The notes beneath the pieces were generated by a model that saw only the letters and a list, made by a program, of their open reading frames with translations, ran no database searches and was not told where the DNA came from. This document shows, piece by piece, positions 16,727 to 23,732 of a stretch of 64,000 bases of DNA (the stretch's first letter is position 1; each line of letters starts with the position of its first letter). The translations under genes were made by a program, and so were the position numbers. Source of the stretch: Olsenella sp. An293 (lineage in GTDB: Bacteria > Actinomycetota > Coriobacteriia > Coriobacteriales > Atopobiaceae). The stretch spans positions 1 to 64,000 of the forward strand of contig NZ_NFIT01000007.1 in the NCBI RefSeq assembly GCF_002159495.1. Reading direction: 5' to 3'.

Positions 16727-17737
16727 CTATCGCCCAAAGAGCGCGCAGGCGTTGCGCCACAGCGCGTCGTAGGTCTCCTGACGCGAGCCGCGCCCGCCCT
16801 TCTCGCGGACGTCCGCGATCATCGCCGCGGTGAAGGCGACCATCGCGGGCTCGCACTCCTCGCCGCGCAGCGGCACCGGCGCCATGTACGGGCTGTCCGT
16901 CTCCGTGAGCAGGTACCGCTCGGCGCAGATGGTCGCGGCCTCGCGGATATCGTCGGAGCGCATGAACGTCAGCGCGCCGCCAAAGGCGATGCGGCAGTCC
17001 AGGCGCGTGAAGCTCTCGAGCACGCGGACGCCGCTCGTGAAGCAGTGCAGGTCGCAGCCGGCCTCGGGCACGCCCTCCTCCTCGAGGATGCGCGCGGCGT
17101 CGCGGTGGGCGCCGCAGCGGACGTCGTTGGCGGCGTCGCGGATGTGCAGCTGCACGGGCATCCCCAGCTCCTTGGCGAGGCGCAGGTGGGCGCGGAAGAC
17201 CTCCTCCTGCACCGGGTAGGGAACCGTGCTCGAGGGGCCGTAGTCGAGGCCGAACTCGCCCACGCCCACGCAGCGGGGGCTCGCCAGCAGCTCGCGCAGG
17301 CGCGCCATGACGTCGTCGTCGAAGGTGCCCGCGCCGTAGGGGTGCGCGCCGGCGACGATGCGCACGTTGTCGAGAAGCTCGGGCGCGTCGTAGCCCTCGA
17401 AGGCGGGCGGGACAAAGCCGCGCTCGGTGCACTCGGCGAGCGCCTCGCGCGCGGTCTCGATCTGCTCGTCAAGCCAGCTCAGCAGCGCGGGCACGCTCTC
17501 CCACCTGCGGGGGATGTCGTCGATGGGGTCGATGGGGACCACGAGCAGGCGCACGCCGGCGAGCGCGGCGCGCACGAGCGCCATCGCCGGGTCGTGCTCG
17601 CGGAAGCTCGTGAGGTGACCGTGGGTGTCTGCCAGCGGCGCGAGCGGCACGGGCATCGGGGCCGCCGTCCCCTTGTGGTCGTGGAACAGCTCGCCGTCCG
17701 CGAGCGTGAGATCGTCGAGCGCAATGACGTTGGACAT
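16727..17737 (-). CDS. tatD: TatD family metal-dependent deoxyribonuclease
   Basis: 336 residues, ~60-70 longer than typical because of an N-terminal extension before the barrel. Metal ligands in order: DTHGHL, VGEFGLDYG (Glu), QLHIRD (His), DLHCFTSG (His), LLTETDSPYMAP (Asp). TatD enzymes are 3'-5' exonucleases/AP endonucleases with roles in DNA repair. It is last in the run rsmI, metG, rsmA, tatD, starting 25 nt after rsmA. Confidence 0.92.
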   Translation of the reverse strand: MSNVIALDDLTLADGELFHDHKGTAAPMPVPLAPLADTHGHLTSFREHDPAMALVRAALAGVRLLVVPIDPIDDIPRRWESVPALLSWLDEQIETAREALAECTERGFVPPAFEGYDAPELLDNVRIVAGAHPYGAGTFDDDVMARLRELLASPRCVGVGEFGLDYGPSSTVPYPVQEEVFRAHLRLAKELGMPVQLHIRDAANDVRCGAHRDAARILEEEGVPEAGCDLHCFTSGVRVLESFTRLDCRIAFGGALTFMRSDDIREAATICAERYLLTETDSPYMAPVPLRGEECEPAMVAFTAAMIADVREKGGRGSRQETYDALWRNACALFGR

Positions 17738-17761
17738 GGTGTGCTCCTAGCTCCTTTTGGT

Positions 17762-18655
17762 CTATCCCTGGTCCTGGGTCCCGCCAATCGGCCGGACCTG
17801 GCCCTGAGTCTGCGAGATTTCCTGATAAAGGCGGACAAAGTCCTCGGGCGCGAGCGTCTCGGCCCGGCACGTGGGCGCAATCCCGCAGGCGGCAAACGCC
17901 GCGTCGAGCGCGCCCTTCTCGTATCCCGATGAGGACATGGAGTTGCGGATGGTCTTGCGGCGCTGCGCGAACGCGGCGTCGATCACGGCGGACACGCCCG
18001 CCACGAGCTCGGGCGCCACCAGCGGCGCGCGGTCGATGCGCACCACGGCGGAGTCCACGTGCGGCGGTGGCATGAAGTTGCCCGGCCCCACCTCAAAGCG
18101 CCCGGTCACCTGGCCGAGAAGCGCGAGCTTGGCCGTGTAGGCGCCGTAGGTGCGGCTGCCGGGCGCGGCGCAGATGCGGTCGGCGACCTCGGCCTGCACC
18201 ATCACCACGAGCCGGCGCAGGCTCGGCATGCCCTGCAGGTAGGCCAGGATGATCGTGGCCGCCACGTTGTAGGGCAGGTTGGACACCAGCGCCGTGGGCT
18301 CGCCGCCCGCGGCCTCCACGATCTTCTCCGCCGGGACGCGCAGGGCGTCCCCCATGAGGTAGGCAAAGCTCGGGTGCGCGGCGGCGTGGGCCGAGAGCAC
18401 GGGCTCGAGCTCACGGTCCATCTCCACCGAGACCACGCGTCCCGCCTCGGCGAGAAGCGCCAGCGTGAGCGTGCCGATGCCAGGCCCCACCTCGAGCACG
18501 CGGTCTTCTCGCCCAAGCTCCGCCAGGTCCATGATCTTCTCGATCACGTGATTGTTGACCAGGAAGTTCTGGCCCAGGCTGTGCTTGGTCGCGAGGCCGT
18601 ACGCCTCGAGCAGGGCGCGCGTGGCGCCGGGGCTTGCGAGAGGAGATCCGCCCAC
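17762..18655 (-). CDS. rsmA: 16S rRNA (adenine1518/1519-N6)-dimethyltransferase
   Basis: 297 residues. 'HSLGQNFLVNNHVIEKI' N-terminal signature, SAM loop EVGPGIGTLT, SVEMDRE, GDALRV, catalytic NLPYN, and 'FMPPPHVDSAVV' near the C-terminal domain are all intact. KsgA/RsmA dimethylates two adenines in helix 45 during late small-subunit assembly. It follows metG by 6 nt, so the two are co-translated or at least co-transcribed. Confidence 0.96.
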   Translation of the reverse strand: MGGSPLASPGATRALLEAYGLATKHSLGQNFLVNNHVIEKIMDLAELGREDRVLEVGPGIGTLTLALLAEAGRVVSVEMDRELEPVLSAHAAAHPSFAYLMGDALRVPAEKIVEAAGGEPTALVSNLPYNVAATIILAYLQGMPSLRRLVVMVQAEVADRICAAPGSRTYGAYTAKLALLGQVTGRFEVGPGNFMPPPHVDSAVVRIDRAPLVAPELVAGVSAVIDAAFAQRRKTIRNSMSSSGYEKGALDAAFAACGIAPTCRAETLAPEDFVRLYQEISQTQGQVRPIGGTQDQG

Positions 18656-18661
18656 GCCCGC

Positions 18662-20272
18662 CTACTTCTTGACCGTGTCGAGGCGCGGGAAGAGCGCGTC
18701 TCCCTTGGTCACGGGCACGCCTCCCGCGAGGCCGCCCCAGGCGCAGGCCGCGCGCAGGTCGTCCGTCGCGGCCTCGGCCTCGAGCGACATGCGGCGCAGG
18801 ACCTCGGCCGAGGTCTGGGGCATGAACGGCGCGAAGAGGTGCGCGCAGATGCGGATGGACTCCAGCAGGTCGCGGATGATGTCCGCGAGCTCGCCGGCGC
18901 GCTCCGGGTCCTTGGCCACGGCCCAGGGCGCGGAGTCCTCGATGTAGTGGTTGGCGGCGTGGACGAGCTCCATGACCACGTCCTTGGCGCCCGCGTAGTC
19001 AAAGACCTCCATGCGGGAGGCATAAGCGTCGTAGATACCCTCGGCGACGCCCTTGAGCACGCCGTCCTTCTCGGCCCAGCCCTCCGGGCACGCCGGCGTG
19101 GCGCCCTCGAAGTACTTGGCGCTCATGTTGAGGGCGCGCGAGACGAGGTTGCCCCAGCTGTTGGCGAGGTCGGCGTTGTAGACCTGCTCCATGCGCTCGA
19201 AGGAGATGGCCGAGTCGTCGCCGTGCACGACGTCGGTCATGAAGTAGTAGCGGTAGCCCTCGACGCCCAGCAGCTCGATGACGTCGCGCGGGGCGATGGC
19301 GTTGCCGCGGGACTTGGACATCTTCTCGGCCTGGCCGGTCTCGGGATTGCGCACCGTGAGGAAGCCGTGGACAAAGACGTGCTCCGGCAGGGCCTCGCCG
19401 ATGGCCATGAGCATGGCGGGCCACAGGATGCAGTGGAAGCGGATGATGTCCTTGCCGATGAGGTGGCACTGGGCCGGCCAGCGGCGCGCGAACTCGGCCG
19501 CGGAGGCCGCATCGTCCAGGCTGTAGCCCACGGCGGTCATGTAGTTGAGCAGGGCGTCAAACCACACGTAGGTGACGTGCTTGTCGTCAAAGGGCACCTT
19601 GATGCCCCAGTCGAAGGTGGTGCGGGAGACCGAGGTGTCCTGCAGGCCGCCCTCGACGAAGCTGCGGACCTCGTTCATGCGGAAGTCCGGCTGGACGAAG
19701 TCAGGGTGCTCGTCGTAGAGCTTGAGCAGACGGTCCTGGAAGGCGGAGAGCTTGAAGAAGTAGGACTCCTCCTGGACGCGCTCGAGCGGGCGGCCGCAGT
19801 CCGGGCAGAGGTGCTGGCCCTTGGTGCCGCGCTCCTCGTCGGCCTTCTCGACCTGGGTCTCGGTGAAGTAGGTCTCCTCGGGCACGCAGTACCAGCCGTC
19901 GTAGGAGCCCTTGTAGAGGTAGCCGGACTCGAGCATGCGGTCCCAGAGGTACTGGACCGCGTGGTGCTGGCGCGGCTCGGTCGTGCGGATGAAGTCGTCG
20001 TTGGAGACCTCGATCTCGCTCCAGAGGTCCTTGAAGAGCGGGGCCTGGGAGTCGCACCACTCCTGCGGGGTCATGCCGTGCTCGGCGGCGGCCTCGGCGA
20101 CCTTCTCGCCGTGCTCGTCCATGCCGGTCAGGAACTTGACGTCGTAGCCGGCGGCGCGACGGAAGCGCGCCTGGACGTCGGCGAGCAGGGTGCAGTAGGC
20201 GGTGCCCAGGTGCGGGGCAGCGTTGACGTAGTAGATGGGGGTGGTGACGAAGTAGGACGGCTTCTCTGCCAT
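18662..20272 (-). CDS. metG: methionyl-tRNA synthetase
   Basis: 536 residues: class I synthetase with HIGH variant in 'YYVNAAPHLGTAY', KMSKS as EKMSKSRGN, a zinc knuckle of which one CPDC pair is seen, and anticodon-binding 'NADLANSWGNLVSRALNM' region. There is no C-terminal EMAP-like tRNA-binding/dimer domain, so this is the short monomer form. Start MAEKPSYFVTTPIYYVN. It heads metG-rsmA-tatD; a dense palindrome block separates it from rsmI upstream. Confidence 0.97.
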   Translation of the reverse strand: MAEKPSYFVTTPIYYVNAAPHLGTAYCTLLADVQARFRRAAGYDVKFLTGMDEHGEKVAEAAAEHGMTPQEWCDSQAPLFKDLWSEIEVSNDDFIRTTEPRQHHAVQYLWDRMLESGYLYKGSYDGWYCVPEETYFTETQVEKADEERGTKGQHLCPDCGRPLERVQEESYFFKLSAFQDRLLKLYDEHPDFVQPDFRMNEVRSFVEGGLQDTSVSRTTFDWGIKVPFDDKHVTYVWFDALLNYMTAVGYSLDDAASAAEFARRWPAQCHLIGKDIIRFHCILWPAMLMAIGEALPEHVFVHGFLTVRNPETGQAEKMSKSRGNAIAPRDVIELLGVEGYRYYFMTDVVHGDDSAISFERMEQVYNADLANSWGNLVSRALNMSAKYFEGATPACPEGWAEKDGVLKGVAEGIYDAYASRMEVFDYAGAKDVVMELVHAANHYIEDSAPWAVAKDPERAGELADIIRDLLESIRICAHLFAPFMPQTSAEVLRRMSLEAEAATDDLRAACAWGGLAGGVPVTKGDALFPRLDTVKK

Positions 20273-20398
20273 AGGTGCTCCTCATGACGGACTTTGGCAT
20301 GTGGAGTCGATTGTACTCTTTCGCGAGCGGCAGCGAAGCGGCGGCGAGCGGCTTTGCGCGGGGCACGAACGGGGCGGGGTGGGCGGCGCGCCCGCCGG

Positions 20399-20575
20399 GG
20401 TGTGCGCACTTCTCGGCGTTGTGCGCACTTGTTCGCGTTGTGTACACCGGACGGCGTTGTGCGCACTTCTCGGCAGCGCGTCTACCTGCGCATCTGCCGA
20501 GAAGGACCTCTGAGGTCGTGTACACATCGCCGGGGAGCGCGCACATCGCCGGAGGGTGCGCACAACGCCGTAAGG
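20399..20575. repeat. palindrome-rich block of TGTGCGCAC / CGGCGTT half-sites
   Basis: The 326-bp gap between metG and rsmI contains about eight GTGCGCAC or GTGTACAC half-sites in both orientations, interspersed with CGGCGTTGTGCGCA and its complement, and three CGAGAAG/CTTCTCG motifs (20409, 20466, 20498). The whole folds as a nested imperfect inverted repeat. No coding potential. It may carry the metG promoter, but no clear -35/-10 was found. Confidence 0.75.
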
Positions 20576-20598
20576 ACGGCCCGCCGCCGGCACCGGCG

Positions 20599-21468
20599 CT
20601 ACCGCGCGGCGGCGAGCACCTTGTCGTAAACCTCGGCGCGGGGAAGCGAGAAGGACTTGGCCAGCCGCTTGGCCAGCGCGCTCTTGGGCTCGCCGGCGGC
20701 CAGGCCCGCGGCGATCTCCTCCTCGAGGGTGCCTCCGGGGCCGGCCGCGGCCGCCCGGCGCCGCTCGAGCTCGCCCGCCCCGGGCGCGGCGATCACGATC
20801 ACGCACTCGCCGCGCAGCTCGTCGCGGGCCGCCACCTGCGCCGCGAGCGCGGCGGCCTCGCCGCGGACGACCTCCTCGTGGAGCTTGGTGAGCTCGCGCA
20901 CGAGGGCAACGCGGCGCCCCGGCATGACCTCGGCGACGCGCGCAAGCGTCTCGGCGACGCGCCGCGGGCTCTCGTAGACCACGAGCGTGCCCGGGACCAC
21001 TGCCAGCTCCTCGAGACGCGAGCGCTGGGCGCCCGCGCGGCGCGGCAGGAAGCCCTCGAAGAAGAAGTGCTCGCTCGCAAGCCCCGACGCCACCAGCGCG
21101 CAGGTCACCGCGCTCGGGCCCGGGACCACCTCCACGCGCAGGCCCGCGTCGAGCGCGGCGTCGACGAGGCGCTGCCCGGGGTCGGAGACCCCCGGCATGC
21201 CCGCGTCGGAGACGAAGGCCACGCGCTGGCCCGCGGCCAGGCGGTCGAGCACGCCCGCGACCTTCTCGGCCATGACGTTCTCGTCGCAGCGCTCGAGGCG
21301 CACGCGCAGGCCAAAGGCGGACATGAGGCGCCCGGTGACGCGCGTGTCCTCGCACAGCACGAGGTCCGCCTCGCCGAGCGTGCGAATCACGCGGGGCGAG
21401 GCGTCCTCGAGGTTGCCTATGGGGGTGCCCACGACGCTGAGCACGCCGCCGGGCGCGGCGACCGCCAT
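20599..21468 (-). CDS. rsmI: 16S rRNA (cytidine1402-2'-O)-methyltransferase
   Basis: 289 residues. Tetrapyrrole methylase fold: VGTPIGNLEDASPRVI, 'CEDTRVTGRLM', 'FVSDAGMPGVSDPG', VVPGPSAVTCALVASG, 'FFFEGFLPRR', 'YESPRRVAETLARV', all RsmI signatures. It 2'-O-methylates C1402 in the decoding centre. Its ATG overlaps the TGA of the upstream GH5-like gene (TGATG). The C-terminal ~50 residues carry the helical extension common in this family. Confidence 0.95.
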   Translation of the reverse strand: MAVAAPGGVLSVVGTPIGNLEDASPRVIRTLGEADLVLCEDTRVTGRLMSAFGLRVRLERCDENVMAEKVAGVLDRLAAGQRVAFVSDAGMPGVSDPGQRLVDAALDAGLRVEVVPGPSAVTCALVASGLASEHFFFEGFLPRRAGAQRSRLEELAVVPGTLVVYESPRRVAETLARVAEVMPGRRVALVRELTKLHEEVVRGEAAALAAQVAARDELRGECVIVIAAPGAGELERRRAAAAGPGGTLEEEIAAGLAAGEPKSALAKRLAKSFSLPRAEVYDKVLAAAR

Positions 21469-22511
21469 CAGACGATCATCCCGCGCTCGAAGGTCGCCAG
21501 GGCGACGCGCGCGTCCCAGCCCGCCAGAAGCCCGCTCGTCTTCCAGGTGTTGAAGAACCACGCGGGGCACTTCTCGTAGGTGCCCAGCTGCTCGGAGGTG
21601 TAGACGCGCTCGAGGGCGATGCGGCCCTCCGGAGTCATCTGGGCGTCCGCGACGGGAAGCGACGAGGACCACTTGCCCACCATGACGGGCATGCCGCAGC
21701 GGCGCGCCTCGCGCAGGTGGCGGTCGTGAGCGGCGACGAGGCGGCGCACGCCCGAGGGCCCGGAGACGTCCACGCGCGTGGCGGGGCGGTCGAGATGGCT
21801 GTCGAGCCAGACGTTGACGTAGTGGCGCTGCGCCATGAAGCGACCCCAGCCGCCCGGGATGCCGCCGTCCGGGATGATGACGACGGGATCCTCGCCCGCC
21901 GCGCTGCGGACGAGCTCGTAGGCCTCGCGGTAGTAGTTGCGCAGGCGATGGATGGGCACGCCGTCGGTGAGCGCCAGGCCGCGGCGCACCTGCGGGACGG
22001 CGTCGTCGGCGAGCTCGATGCCAAAGAAGCCCGCGCGCAGGGCGTAGCGCTTGGCGAGGGCGTAGACCACGTCGAGGATGCGCTCGCGCGGCACGTGGCA
22101 GTCGGCGTTGTCCGGCGCCACGCCCTCGTCGGGGCAGGGCGCGCCGGGGTTTATCGCAAGCGCGAAGATGACCTTGAGGTCGATCTCCTCCGCCCACTCG
22201 AGCGCCTGGTCGACCAACTCGATGCAGCCCACGTAGGGCCCGGGCTCGGGGCCCTGCTCGCCGTAGACGTACCATGGCACGGGAAGGCGCACCGCGTTGA
22301 AGCCACGCGCGGCGATCCGGGCAAAGTCCTCGCGCGTGACGAACTCCGCGCGGTGCGAGCGCACGAGGTCGGCGTAGCGACGGGGACCGAGGGCGTTTGC
22401 GAGGGACTGCTCGTCGAGCGCGCCGGCCTCGGCAAAGAGCTCGGGCGTCACCCACGACTCAAGCGTCAGCCAACCCGTCAGGTTGACCCCATGCAGGGGA
22501 TGGCTTCCCAT
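21468..22511 (-). CDS. GH5-like TIM-barrel protein lacking the expected catalytic glutamates
   Basis: 347 residues from ATG 22511 (after GGAGGTGCGTC). 'GVNLTGWLTLESWVTPELF', 'FARIAARGFNAVRLPVPWYVYG' and 'VVIIPDGGIPGGWG' match GH5 exo-beta-1,3-glucanase-type barrels. Where the family has the acid/base in 'NEP' this protein has FFGIELADDAV (near residue 165), and where it has the nucleophile in 'VGEW' it has VGKWSSS with Lys280. Both hydrolytic carboxylates therefore appear replaced, so it may be a carbohydrate-binding pseudoenzyme. No signal peptide, hence probably cytoplasmic, which also argues against polysaccharide hydrolysis. Overlaps rsmI. Confidence 0.75.
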   Translation of the reverse strand: MGSHPLHGVNLTGWLTLESWVTPELFAEAGALDEQSLANALGPRRYADLVRSHRAEFVTREDFARIAARGFNAVRLPVPWYVYGEQGPEPGPYVGCIELVDQALEWAEEIDLKVIFALAINPGAPCPDEGVAPDNADCHVPRERILDVVYALAKRYALRAGFFGIELADDAVPQVRRGLALTDGVPIHRLRNYYREAYELVRSAAGEDPVVIIPDGGIPGGWGRFMAQRHYVNVWLDSHLDRPATRVDVSGPSGVRRLVAAHDRHLREARRCGMPVMVGKWSSSLPVADAQMTPEGRIALERVYTSEQLGTYEKCPAWFFNTWKTSGLLAGWDARVALATFERGMIV

Positions 22512-22660
22512 GACGCACCTCCGCTCTCCCGAACTCACCCTGAGGCAAGTATAGCCACCGGGGCCCCTCAATAATCATTCAAGGTCGTGACAAGATGGCC
22601 GACGGCCCGCTGCCGTCTGTGGGCGGCGGGGGCGCCGACCTGCGGCGCGTTTGACGAGGC

Positions 22661-23083
22661 TCAGTCCGCGAGATAGGTCGCGCAGTTGAGCGGGGTCTCG
22701 TAGACGTCGACCTGCGCGCAGGGCAGGCCGCGCTCGCGCAGGCGCTCGCAGAAGTGGCGGGCGAGGTTCTCGGCCGTGGTGCGGAAGGGCAGGACCGTGA
22801 GCGAGAAGCCCTCGCCCTCCAGGGCCTCGATCGTGGCCGGGCGCAGCGTCCCCTCCTCCACCAGGAAGGTGTGGTCGAACTCCTCCGCGAGCTCCCGGAC
22901 GGCGCGCTTGAAGACGCCGAAGTCGCAGACCATGTCGCGCTCCGTGCCGGCGGCCCCCAGCTCGGGCGTGCGCAGGTATGCCACGACGCGCCAGCGGTGG
23001 CCGTGGAGGTTCTCGCACTTGCCGTGGTAGTCGGCGAGGAAGTGGGCGGAGTCGAAGCTGGCCTCGGTCTTGAGTCCGTACAT
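22661..23083 (-). CDS. queD: 6-pyruvoyl-tetrahydropterin synthase / 6-carboxytetrahydropterin synthase family (QueD-like)
   Basis: 140 residues. Zinc histidines in DSAHFLADYHGKCENLHGHRW, with the catalytic Cys two residues before the ENLHGH turn, 'MVCDFGVFKRAVRE' and 'DHTFLVEEG' typify the family; YETPLN carries the pterin-anchoring Glu. QueD makes 6-carboxy-5,6,7,8-tetrahydropterin from dihydroneopterin triphosphate for queuosine/7-deazaguanine synthesis. No other que gene is in view. Start ATG 23083 after AAAGGA. Confidence 0.9.
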   Translation of the reverse strand: MYGLKTEASFDSAHFLADYHGKCENLHGHRWRVVAYLRTPELGAAGTERDMVCDFGVFKRAVRELAEEFDHTFLVEEGTLRPATIEALEGEGFSLTVLPFRTTAENLARHFCERLRERGLPCAQVDVYETPLNCATYLAD

Positions 23084-23232
23084 GCGCGTCCTTTCGGGTC
23101 TTTGGCGAGACACTATCGTAGCGCGAGACGGGCAAGCGCGCGTGTGGGATGGACGCGCCGCCCATCCCATACCTTCCTGGATTCCATCCGTCACCCTATG
23201 GGTAGACTGAAGCAAAGCAAAGGAGGTCAGAG

Positions 23233-23481
23233 ATGCTGCAGCCTAGACTGGTGCTTGTGGAGCCGCTCGACAACTGCCGGCTGTTCCTTGAGTACGACAC
23301 CGGTGAGAAGAGGGAGTTCGACGTCTCGCCCTATACGAGCGGACCTTGGTATGAAGAGCTGCTCAACCCCTCCTACTTCAGAGCCGTCCGCATGTTGGAG
23401 GGCGGTACGGGAATCGAGTGGCCCCATGGTCAAGACGTCGCTCCTCACGAGCTGTACGAACTGAGCGTACCCGTGGCGTAA
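23233..23481 (+). CDS. DUF2442 domain protein
   Basis: 82 residues. The pattern 'LEYDTGEKREFDVSPY', 'YEELLNPSYFRAVRM', 'GIEWPHGQDVAPHELYEL' is DUF2442. Such proteins are often encoded beside small DUF4160 proteins in toxin-antitoxin-like pairs; no partner is present here. Excellent RBS (AAAGGAGG, 6 nt). Function unknown. Confidence 0.85.
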   Translation: MLQPRLVLVEPLDNCRLFLEYDTGEKREFDVSPYTSGPWYEELLNPSYFRAVRMLEGGTGIEWPHGQDVAPHELYELSVPVA

Positions 23482-23537
23482 GAACAAATTGGCGACAGCG
23501 GGGCGACGAATCGACGTTCCGACCGCGGGCCCGCCCC

Positions 23538-23660
23538 TGAGGGTATGTACGGTCGTGCGGGCGGCGCGTTCTTCTCGCTAAGCCTTTGAGCTGCGGAGAT
23601 GCGAGAAGGGCCTCCTGACGGGGCGTACATACCCTCAAAGGCGGGTGTACATACCCTAAA
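23538..23660. repeat. TGAGGGTATGTAC-bounded palindromic element, copy A
   Basis: Left end TGAGGGTATGTAC (23538-23550), right end GTACATACCCTCA (23625-23637), plus an extra right half-site GTACATACCCTAA (23647-23659). The core contains an inverted pair CTTCTCGC (23571) / GCGAGAAG (23601). Relative to copies B and C the core is in the opposite orientation. It fills the gap before the transglutaminase-like gene. Confidence 0.85.
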
Positions 23661-23732
23661 AGACGTCAAAGGCGGGCCGACGGTCGGCCGTTGGGGTACC
23701 ATGTGCGGGCACCCTGACGCAAAGGAGCCGCC

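Noticed and set aside
23233-23481. Toxin-antitoxin pair with DUF2442
   Set aside because: Only the DUF2442 gene is present; the neighbouring region is the palindromic element and no partner frame is seen.
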